From the NCBI RefSeq assembly GCF_963665675.1, contig NZ_OY762426.1, positions 2,542,001 through 2,606,000 of the forward strand: a stretch of 64,000 nt of DNA, in the 5' to 3' direction. Numbering within the stretch: the first letter of the stretch is position 1; each line of letters starts with the position of its first letter. This stretch comes from an uncultured Methanolobus sp. GTDB taxonomy: Archaea > Halobacteriota > Methanosarcinia > Methanosarcinales > Methanosarcinaceae. Both the position numbers and the translations under genes were made by a program. This document shows positions 29,201-35,351 of this stretch, one piece after another. The notes beneath the pieces were generated by a model that saw only the letters and a list, made by a program, of their open reading frames with translations, was not told the DNA's origin and did no database searches.

Positions 29201-30060
29201 CGGAAATTGGTACTCTTGAAGCGGCATTCAGTAAAGAGCTGGCAGCAAGATATCTTAACCCTAACTGGATAAATGGAATGATGGAGTATGATTATGCCGG
29301 TGCCAGGGAGATGATGAAAACAGTTGAATACATGTGGGGTTGGGAAGCAACAACTCCGGGTCTAGTATCCGATTCTGATTGGGATAAGATATATGATACA
29401 TATATTCTGGACTCACAGAATGTTGGAGTGAATGACTTCCTGAAGGAAAATGCGTACCAGTATCAGTCTATAACTGCCAGAATGATAGAAACTATCAGGA
29501 AAGAAGGCTGGACTCCTTCAGATTCAGACACATTGAATAATCTTGTCAATGAATATGTCAAGTCGGTTGTCAATGATGGTGTTACCTGCTGTCATCACAC
29601 ATGTGGTAATATGAAGCTTGCTGAGTTTACAGTTGGTACAATGACGGCAGCAGGGGTCACTCCGGAAATGCAGCAAAAATACAATGAGAGGATGTATGAA
29701 GCTACCCTTAGAGATGAATTCAAAGTACAACAGCAGACTGAAGCAGAGTTTGTGCAGGCAAGAGATGACTCCCTTAATGCAGTCCAAAGATCAATGGCTG
29801 CAGGTTCCGGTTCATCTAACCAAACCATGATGGCAGATTCAGGAGGAGCTGGAATTGATCCGGATACACCTGTACAGGATTCAGGAAAATCAACCCCTGA
29901 CAACTACGTTGAAGGCTATGAGATGACGCAGGAAACTGTCGATAATACCGATAGTACAAATAGTCCTATCATCTCAAGTTCGGATGCTCTTGCCTCGGTA
30001 TTTGTAGTGGGAGCACTTGGAGCCATATATCTGGGATTCTGGAAGAGGAGGAAATTCTAA
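23248..30060 (+). CDS. Surface-anchored CobN-like chelatase 2 with five-fold tandem repeat
   Basis: 2270 residues. Signal peptide at ~1-27 (VAAGA). Five nearly identical 143-residue modules follow (~29-743), each with VAYIGYKPSSVLDEASQSN and related to the N-terminal module of the chelatase region; then the CobN region with YNHEGGKNNIGASY (~1255), FGTHGTQEWLPGNE (~1428) and VGEGTQAKRRGNAVIIDH, all typical of an intact chelatase. CCHHTCGN lies near 2114. The tail has LNAVQRSMAAG, STPDNYVEGYEMTQ and a C-terminal helix ending KRRKF. It has its own leader and terminator, so it forms a separate unit between the first operon and the next. The metal and tetrapyrrole are unknown; extracellular location is inferred from signal and anchor. 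Confidence 0.85.
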   Translation: MQTKIRSILVLSIMLMAALTGVAAGAEQKTKITYIGYKPSSVLDEASQSNAYSDLIEYTFIPYYNKTNGASDELLAASNSGFLGTQDVIFCDMVGGSVYTAYNGSINESLIQAQENGAELYSIRSTKTPSYFDYITNSSDEEDPICTYYNAMDATEEGIENAENLLIYLAMKTKVAYIGYKPSSVLDEASQSNAYSDLIEYTFIPYYNKTNGASDELLAASNSGFLGTQDVIFCDMVGGSVYTAYNGSINESLIQAQENGAELYSIRSTKTPSYFDYITNSSDEEDPICTYYNAMDATEEGIENAENLLIYLAMKTKVAYIGYKPSSVLDEASQSNAYSDLIEYTFIPYYNKTNGASDELLAASNSGFLGTQDVIFCDMVGGSVYTAYNGSINENLIQAQESGAELYSIRSTKTPSYFDYITNSSDEEDPICTYYNAMDATEEGIENAENLLIYLAMKTKVAYIGYKPSSVLDEASQSNAYSDLIEYTFIPYYNKTNGASDELLAASNSGFLGTQDVIFCDMVGGSVYTAYNGSINESLIQAQENGAELYSIRSTKTPSYFDYITNSSDEEDPICTYYNAMDATEEGIENAENLLIYLAMKTKVAYIGYKPSSVLDEASQSNAYSDLIEYTFIPYYNKTNGASDELLAASNSGFLGTQDVIFCDMVGGSVYTAYNGSINENLIQAQESGAELYSIRSTKTPSYFDYITNSSDEEDPICTYYNAMDATEEGIENAENLLIYLATHADTFVKNILNTDTSTDLVGSGDVLFILGSNHNEADLINASNDTEISSIMNITVLASNNIPDADYNFSAYSLIFMESLDENEVVGWNYSINSPANIIGYNLSSNITLPNVDLYSDEYTDIERYWIQGGEANMKNMLLFMAGSPAIDEPEILLPKSNLTFLLSSDSAVSYMRTVIDERDVITDLFNVNVMGTLEATNSSLDLSNEDVIIIHMMGSDGAATIKDTLLEAKANGADIGQFDCVADIYGVTTFDLEADYSILQDYLYNNGFTNMEYWIRRAGATFVDTYIEYADPLEADVLEDGIYHPDAFPRIFENSAEYLEWYEDNGYDPSALTIGVIGNQFGQTSIEFTTEDAIIRYLESQGYNVIHSSYIVCNEDVDIFTTAEGEVLVDAIINIKGFYLNYGNPEAAVEYLRNKFNVPVLKGATDYYQSPEDYLANVQGLSSTSIPSQVTQPEIDGQTDYIWISGRTTNEEGTYYYEPIDYQIEWICNRAIAWAELGEMNNSDKKVSIIYYNHEGGKNNIGASYMDIGSSFTLLLESMKAAGYDLGNNTIPNGSEFIDLFITSRNVGTWAPGELEKVVESGYVTMVPLDDYLQYYNELPESVREEIEETWGEAPGEIMTYENASGEYFVIPTVQLGNINFIPQPTRAGLSDESLIYHNESIPPTHQYLATYFWINNGYDADALIHFGTHGTQEWLPGNEVGLWRYDYPSIMVAETPVVYPYIMDNVGEGTQAKRRGNAVIIDHLTPPIVEAGLYGDLATMHDKIHNYGDAKDDDDDDMMARYRNSTIQLYDNLTLGEDLGVSTEELSAMTDDEFETFLDTVLHEYLHELQEELMPYGLHIFGVAPDDFKLVSMVKSMLGSDFTDDIYDVLPKTSGSQEDWEDEASTDATLLLNATLLDGTNISDAQTEIIGFTNDTITTDLELALEYGDNLIQTTREISQTLRALNSEYIEPVTGNDPIRNPGALPTGNNFYSFDQRTIPDEETEAQGREVINTWLDSYYAENGAYPNKVSFVLWSVETMRHEGLMEAQIYELLGVKPERSSGRLTGEFTVIPVEELGHPRIDVLLVPSGLYRDTFPFQLELLDNAVRTVADLDETNETNYVRMNSLAIESAMLELGYNESIAHYISRARIFTEATGTYGTGVPEAVEASDTWENSSEVGDLFISRMSNVYGADVWGDNYEDVFKLNLVDVDAAIHSDSTNLYGLIDIDDYYQYLGGLGLAITSLGGDVSLYIADFTTVDNPEIGTLEAAFSKELAARYLNPNWINGMMEYDYAGAREMMKTVEYMWGWEATTPGLVSDSDWDKIYDTYILDSQNVGVNDFLKENAYQYQSITARMIETIRKEGWTPSDSDTLNNLVNEYVKSVVNDGVTCCHHTCGNMKLAEFTVGTMTAAGVTPEMQQKYNERMYEATLRDEFKVQQQTEAEFVQARDDSLNAVQRSMAAGSGSSNQTMMADSGGAGIDPDTPVQDSGKSTPDNYVEGYEMTQETVDNTDSTNSPIISSSDALASVFVVGALGAIYLGFWKRRKF
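23332..25476 (+). repeat. Five 429-bp tandem repeats in cobN-like gene 2
   Basis: Units start at 23332, 23761, 24190, 24619 and 25048 with almost identical DNA. Units 1, 2 and 4 encode ESLIQAQENGAE and units 3 and 5 encode ENLIQAQESGAE, so the order is A-A-B-A-B. That pattern points to duplication of an A-B pair. Unit 1 differs only at its start, and unit 5 ends in ACA instead of ATG. Confidence 0.95.
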
Positions 30061-30070
30061 GAAACTTTCT

Positions 30071-30095
30071 GGCGCTTTAAAAAGCGCCTCTTTTA
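30071..30095 (+). terminator. Terminator after CobN-like 2
   Basis: GGCGCTTT (30071-30078) pairs with AAAGCGCC (30081-30088), followed by CTCTTTTATTTTA. It is the counterpart of the terminators after CobN-like 1 and 3. Confidence 0.75.
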
Positions 30096-30327
30096 TTTTA
30101 TTCAATGAGCTAATTATTAATTGTTTCATCGGGATTATTATAATCAAAAAAGCTTATATTTGTTGCACATAGACTTTTACTTGGTCTACGATGCATTTGA
30201 TGGTACAATAGCAAGATGGTAATTGAAAAAATATTGTTTTTTAGAGTTCTAACCAATACATTACTCATGGGAAAATACAGATTATAAAGAACGTTGGTTT
30301 TGAAAATAAGTATCTGATAATAGTTAT

Positions 30328-30390
30328 GAACACTCCTGTATAGCCGCCAAGCAAGTTCAGGAGTGTTCTCACACATCACCGGGTGGTAAT
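30328..30390 (+). promoter_or_regulatory. Conserved leader hairpin upstream of the tail protein and CobN-like 3
   Basis: GAACACTCCTG (30328-30338) and CAGGAGTGTTC (30358-30368) form a perfect 11-bp stem. The 19-nt loop carries AGCCGCCAAGCAAG (30342-30355), identical to the loop at 23198. Both stems share ACACTCC/GGAGTGT, but outer pairs differ in a compensatory way. Downstream of both, ACACA, a CGGG-GG ribosome binding site and ATGCAA are also alike. A TATA box near 30280 would put this leader inside the transcript. Confidence 0.6.
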
Positions 30391-30756
30391 ATGCAACATA
30401 CAAAAGTAATTTCATTCTTATTAAGTATATTGTTTCTTTTAGTGCTAACAAATGTCTGTACTGTATGTGTGGCAGATGCAAATTCAACGTCTGGTAATGA
30501 TTCTCTATTGAATGTAACTAATGCATCCAGTAATAATCTAACAACACAGAATTCCAGGTATGACAATTACATAGAAGGATACGATATGGAGAAAGAGCCA
30601 ATGGCTCCTCTCCCGGATTCTGATGACTTTGTTTTTTCCAGATATGGTGTGGCTACGGTCTTAATTGTCATAATTGGTATAGGTTCTTTCTTTTTAGTTG
30701 CGATGTTGGCTGTTGTTGTTATTATTCTGAAATCCGCAAAGAAAAAGAAAAACTGA
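30391..30756 (+). CDS. Small anchored protein sharing the CobN tail motif
   Basis: 121-residue protein not recognised from any named family. It has a signal peptide (residues ~1-29, ending near VADA), a Ser/Asn/Thr-rich stretch, the motif RYDNYIEGYDMEKEP (~56-70), and a long C-terminal helix (~85-113) followed by Lys residues. The motif corresponds to STPDNYVEGYEM before the anchor of all three CobN-like proteins. It therefore looks like a chelatase tail without a chelatase. It has the shared leader and lies 121 bp upstream of CobN-like 3, with which it is probably co-transcribed. A role as regulator or adaptor of the ExbB-like complex is a guess. Confidence 0.7.
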   Translation: MQHTKVISFLLSILFLLVLTNVCTVCVADANSTSGNDSLLNVTNASSNNLTTQNSRYDNYIEGYDMEKEPMAPLPDSDDFVFSRYGVATVLIVIIGIGSFFLVAMLAVVVIILKSAKKKKN

Positions 30757-30877
30757 ATTTATTCATTTTTTGAAATGTGTTCTGATCATGATTTAATGAA
30801 AAATAAATAATGAAAATTAAAACAAGTAAATCGAACTTAAATCAAATTTGTTGGTTTATATGGTGGTGTAACACGAA

Positions 30878-33800
30878 ATGATAGAAAAGAACATTAGAAA
30901 ATGCAGGAAAATCAGCACTTTCCTCTTAATACTAATTCTGATGACAACTACGGTTTCAGCAGATGAGAACAGCGACTATGAACAGGAATTAGACATGCAG
31001 GATAATTTGATGGACGAATATCCACAGAGTACGTCTGTAAATAGTAATCCCATCATTATTGGTGATCCTGTTGCTGAAGACAGCAGACCGAAGATATGTT
31101 ATGTCCTGTCCAGGCCATATGCGGTCACTCTAATGCAGAATGTGGCAGATGACCTGGAAATAAGTTCCCAGATGAATGTTAGCGTCTATTTAGGAACATC
31201 TTATGCAGACCTGAGTTTTGATCTGAGTGATCAGGACCTGGTCGTCCTGAGAAATCTGGATGCCTATGTTATAGATTCAATCACACCCACTGTAAACGAA
31301 GCAAAAACAAATGGTGCTGAAATAGTATCCATAGGTGAAACACTACAGACTTATGGGTTCCATACAGTAAATACATCTGACCCGGAGTATTCTGATATTG
31401 AAGTGTATCAGGAGTATTCATCAGAGGAAAATTTCAAAGGGCTTACCACTTTCCTTGGAGTCAAACTTTTCAATCTGAATTATACTATCACAGAACCGGT
31501 GGAAAGACCTGTATATGGAATCTACCATCCTCTTGCACCGCAAATTTACGAAAATCTAAGTGATTATCTTGACTGGTATATCTCAACAGGAACATATGAC
31601 CCTGAGACACCTACAATTGCAATAATAACTACCAGCTACAAACGAGTGGAAAGAGATATGCCTTTACTTGATCCGCTTGTAGAGGAAATTGAGGGCAAGG
31701 GGTACAATGCAATAGTCACAACCTATGCATATGCGGATGACAAATCACTCAGCTATCTGATGCAGGATAACAAGTCCATTGCAGATGCTGCAATTGTAAT
31801 ATCCCGTGGTTCACGTCTGCATTACAAAGACAATGCACAGGGAATTGCCGATCTGGAAACACTGAATATAACCATGCTCAATGGTGCACGCCTGTTCTCA
31901 GGAGTAAGTGTTGAAGAATGGGAAGAAAGCATTAAAGGAGTACCGCCTGCCCAGCAATATCAGGTTGCATATGCAGAGTTAGATGGTATTATAGAACCAA
32001 TAGTCATTAGTGGAAAGGCCATAGATGAGGCTACTAATATTGAGTACAATCAGCCAATTGATTATCAGATAGAATGGCTCGTTGACAGGACAATATCATG
32101 GGCAGAGTTACATGAGAAAGACAATTCCGGGAAAAAAGTGGTAATTCCATATTATAACCCTGAAGGTGGAAAAGCAGATGTTGGTGCTGATATTGACTAC
32201 TATCTTGATGCACAGGCCAGTCTTGCAAACCTGCTTGAAGCCATGAAAGAACGTGGTTATGACGTTGGAACTGAGCCGCTGCCAGATGCCAGTGAACTCG
32301 CTGACATGATGGTTAAAAGAGGACACAATGTGGGTAGCTGGGCTCCCGGTGAACTAAACAGCATGGTTGAGAACGGAACCGTGATTCTCATTCCTGAATC
32401 TCAGTACATGGGATGGTTCGATGAGCTTTCCCAGGAAAAGCAGGATGAAATGACGGATATGTGGGGTGAAGCACCCGGTAATATCATGGTCTATGAGAAT
32501 GAGACCGGTAAATATCTTGTCATTCCTGTTCTGGAATTCGGAAACGTCCTCCTGGCACCGGATCCACAGCATGGCTGGTCTTCCAGTGAAAAGGCAATGT
32601 ATAACAATGGTTCATATCCTCCAACACACCAGTGTTTTGCATTCTACAAATACATGGCAAGGGAATATGATGCTGATGCATTGTTTACGATATTCTCAAG
32701 TGTTGAACTGATGCCTGGAAAGGAATGTGGCCTGTCAGCAAAGGACTGGGGAGCACTACTACTTGAAGATATGCCTCATATTCACGTTCTTCCAATGGAT
32801 GCGGAAGGCGTCTTTGACAGAAGAAGGGCCAACATGCTGGTCATTGATTTCATGACACCAACGATAGTTCCTTCTGGTCTCTATGGTGACCTTGCAAACC
32901 TCCAGGATGAAATAACACTTTTCAAGCAGGCAACGGATTCTGCTGTTCTGGAAAATTACAGGAAAAGCATCCTGAACCAGACAAGGTCTCTTAGTCTTGA
33001 TAACGATCTCGCTGTTGACCTTGATTCCATAGAGGGCAATACTACGCAGACAGATGAGTTCATTGATGAATTATCTGATTATCTGTACGAGATCAAGACA
33101 GCTTACATGCCATACGGTTCGCATATCCTTGGAGAAGTTCCTGAAGGAGAAAGCCTGGTTATGCTCATAAAAAGCATGTTGGGAGATGAATATGTAGAGC
33201 ACGTGGAAGCACTTGGAGGAAATGAAGAACTCTCTGTTCTGCTGCTTAACGAAACGATACTGAACAGTAGCTCTCCATATAATGCCCAGATAGCAGTACT
33301 TGGGCAAAACTCAACGGAGCTTGGTAATGATCTTGATCTTGCATTGGATTATCTGGGCAGGATACAGGACTGTGAATGCGAGATTACAAAGATACTGGAT
33401 GCTCTGGATGGAACATATATAGCACCAGGGCCATCAGGCGATCCGATAAGGAATCCTGATGCTTTGCCAACCGGCAGAAATCTCTGTACATTCGATGACC
33501 GTCTGATCCCAACAAAGGCAGCATGGGGTGTAGGTTCAGAACTTGCGGAAGAGATGCTTGACCTTAAACTTGAGGAAGATGGTGCCTATCCTGAAAAGAT
33601 TGCCTTCCTGCTGTGGTCTGTGGAAACAACCAGGAACCAGGGAGTTATGGAATCTGAAATTCTCAAGTTGCTTGGTATTGAACCGCAATATGACAGCAAG
33701 AACAGGGTGTCAGGTCTTAGACTCATGAATTCCACGGAACTTGGCAGACCAAGGATCGATGTCATGGTGGTTACTTCAGGTCTTTACCGTGATGTGTATC

Positions 33801-35134
33801 CAAGCAAAATAGAACTCATCGATGAGGCTATAAAGCTGGCAGCTTCAGCAGACAATGATACATATCCAAATTATGTGAGAATTCATTCCAACGAAACGTA
33901 TCAGGCTCTTATTGAGGAAGGATATAATGAGTCTCTGGCGTACAATCTCTCAGTAGCCAAGATATTCTGTCCGGCTCTTGGAGCTTACACACCCGGAATC
34001 CAGGAAGTTATCAGTAGTGGTACGTGGGATGATTCCGATGAGATCGCTGCTCTCTACATTGAAAGTATGGGATATGTTTATGGTGAAGGAATCTGGGGCG
34101 AGCAGTATACAGATGTTCTGGAATTGAATCTTGCAGATGTAAATACGGCAATATTCAGCAGGACATCAAATCTGTACGGTGTGCTTGATCATGAAATGGT
34201 TGCTGCTTATTTCGGAGGACTCAGCATGGCTGTGGAGTATGTAAGTGGTTCTTCGCCTGACATGTATATCAATGACCTCAGCAGCACAGCAGAGATTGAG
34301 ACTCTCAGTGAGTTCCTAAGTAAAGATCTGCGTTCCCGTTATCTCAATCCAGCCTGGATAGAGGGAATGATGGGTAACAAATTTGACGGAACCCGATATA
34401 TGAATTCAGTTTATGAGGTAATGAGAGTATGGGATGTAACTGATCCTTCTTTAGTTACCGATGAGATGTTAAACGAGTTGTATAAAACATACTTCGAAGA
34501 CCAGTATGATATTGGCGTTGATGAGTATCTACAGTCTACAAATCCATATGCTTACCAGTCCATGGCTGCTACAGCATTGGCATCAATAATGGATGGTGAT
34601 TGGGATGCTTCAAATGAAGTACGCCGGAATTTGGTTAAAGAGTATGTAGAATCTGTTGTCGAGAATGGTGTAACCTGCTGTCACCATACCTGCGGTAATC
34701 CGCTCCTGAATAAATTCATACAAGGGGAAATGCAGACAGCTGGGCTTAGTCAGGAAACACAGGATGCATACAGAAAACGGATGTATGATGCCACTCTCAG
34801 AGATGATTTTTTGACACAGCAACAACTTGACACCAATTCATTAACAAGAGATGACTCTCTTAACGCTGTCCAAAGATCCATGGCCAGTGGTTCATCTAAC
34901 CGGACTACAGTGTCAGATTCTGGAGGAGCGGGAACAGATTCTACTACTCCTGTACAGGATACTGTGAAATCAACTCCTGACAACTATGTTGAAGGCTATG
35001 AGATGACCCCGGAAAATGTACCGGAGGTTGAAAGCGGAAGCGGATTTTCAGTTACCGGTTCAGAAATCATGGCTTCAATACTGGTGCTTACCGGTGTGGG
35101 GGCAATATATCTGGGATTCTGGAGAAGGAAATAA
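30878..35134 (+). CDS. Divergent CobN-like protein 3, probably not a functional chelatase
   Basis: 1418 residues: signal peptide (~1-29), one N-terminal module (~69-210) equivalent to the repeat unit of CobN-like 2, CobN region, CCHHTCGN (~1267), STPDNYVEGYEMTP, C-terminal helix. GGTGGT lies upstream of the ATG. It differs from its two neighbours at the expected metal/tetrapyrrole sites: YNPEGGKADVG (~425) instead of YNHxGGKxNIG, FSSVELMPGKE (~607) instead of GTHGTxEWLPG, and AEGVFDRRRANM instead of GEGTQAKRRGNA. Both key histidines are lost, while the overall frame, anchor and CCHHTCGN are intact. It may be a binding or regulatory subunit. Read as a whole frame without stops or frameshifts. 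Confidence 0.8.
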   Translation: MIEKNIRKCRKISTFLLILILMTTTVSADENSDYEQELDMQDNLMDEYPQSTSVNSNPIIIGDPVAEDSRPKICYVLSRPYAVTLMQNVADDLEISSQMNVSVYLGTSYADLSFDLSDQDLVVLRNLDAYVIDSITPTVNEAKTNGAEIVSIGETLQTYGFHTVNTSDPEYSDIEVYQEYSSEENFKGLTTFLGVKLFNLNYTITEPVERPVYGIYHPLAPQIYENLSDYLDWYISTGTYDPETPTIAIITTSYKRVERDMPLLDPLVEEIEGKGYNAIVTTYAYADDKSLSYLMQDNKSIADAAIVISRGSRLHYKDNAQGIADLETLNITMLNGARLFSGVSVEEWEESIKGVPPAQQYQVAYAELDGIIEPIVISGKAIDEATNIEYNQPIDYQIEWLVDRTISWAELHEKDNSGKKVVIPYYNPEGGKADVGADIDYYLDAQASLANLLEAMKERGYDVGTEPLPDASELADMMVKRGHNVGSWAPGELNSMVENGTVILIPESQYMGWFDELSQEKQDEMTDMWGEAPGNIMVYENETGKYLVIPVLEFGNVLLAPDPQHGWSSSEKAMYNNGSYPPTHQCFAFYKYMAREYDADALFTIFSSVELMPGKECGLSAKDWGALLLEDMPHIHVLPMDAEGVFDRRRANMLVIDFMTPTIVPSGLYGDLANLQDEITLFKQATDSAVLENYRKSILNQTRSLSLDNDLAVDLDSIEGNTTQTDEFIDELSDYLYEIKTAYMPYGSHILGEVPEGESLVMLIKSMLGDEYVEHVEALGGNEELSVLLLNETILNSSSPYNAQIAVLGQNSTELGNDLDLALDYLGRIQDCECEITKILDALDGTYIAPGPSGDPIRNPDALPTGRNLCTFDDRLIPTKAAWGVGSELAEEMLDLKLEEDGAYPEKIAFLLWSVETTRNQGVMESEILKLLGIEPQYDSKNRVSGLRLMNSTELGRPRIDVMVVTSGLYRDVYPSKIELIDEAIKLAASADNDTYPNYVRIHSNETYQALIEEGYNESLAYNLSVAKIFCPALGAYTPGIQEVISSGTWDDSDEIAALYIESMGYVYGEGIWGEQYTDVLELNLADVNTAIFSRTSNLYGVLDHEMVAAYFGGLSMAVEYVSGSSPDMYINDLSSTAEIETLSEFLSKDLRSRYLNPAWIEGMMGNKFDGTRYMNSVYEVMRVWDVTDPSLVTDEMLNELYKTYFEDQYDIGVDEYLQSTNPYAYQSMAATALASIMDGDWDASNEVRRNLVKEYVESVVENGVTCCHHTCGNPLLNKFIQGEMQTAGLSQETQDAYRKRMYDATLRDDFLTQQQLDTNSLTRDDSLNAVQRSMASGSSNRTTVSDSGGAGTDSTTPVQDTVKSTPDNYVEGYEMTPENVPEVESGSGFSVTGSEIMASILVLTGVGAIYLGFWRRK

Positions 35135-35145
35135 ACAGGACTTTT

Positions 35146-35173
35146 GGCGCTTTTTACAAGCGCCTTCTTTTTT
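35146..35173 (+). terminator. Terminator after CobN-like 3
   Basis: GGCGCTT (35146-35152) pairs with AAGCGCC (35158-35164), loop TTTAC, followed by a T-rich run. Same GGCGC-based design as the terminators at 23121 and 30071. Confidence 0.75.
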
Positions 35174-35248
35174 CTATTATATGTTTGCAACGTTGCTTGC
35201 TATTTATATATCAAAACCAAATATACTAATTTATCCATAGTCATTGTA

Positions 35249-35258
35249 TTTTATATAC
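35249..35258 (+). promoter_or_regulatory. TATA-like box upstream of S8 protease 1
   Basis: TTTTATATAC about 100 bp before the start of S8 protease 1. A similar TGTATTTTATATT precedes S8 protease 2 near 43088, so both genes may share control. Confidence 0.4.
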
Positions 35259-35351
35259 AAGTTTGTTTGAATATATTTACTAATTACATAATATCGTGAA
35301 TATTTCTGCGAGTGTCTTTCTATATTCAGCACAAAAACAGGAAATGAATAC

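Larger units (their letters stand above)
30061..30390. other. 330-bp gap with terminator, promoter and shared leader
   Basis: After the terminator the gap holds an AT-rich stretch with a TATA-like ATTATAAAG near 30280 and the conserved leader hairpin. No coding frame of note was seen. Confidence 0.6.
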
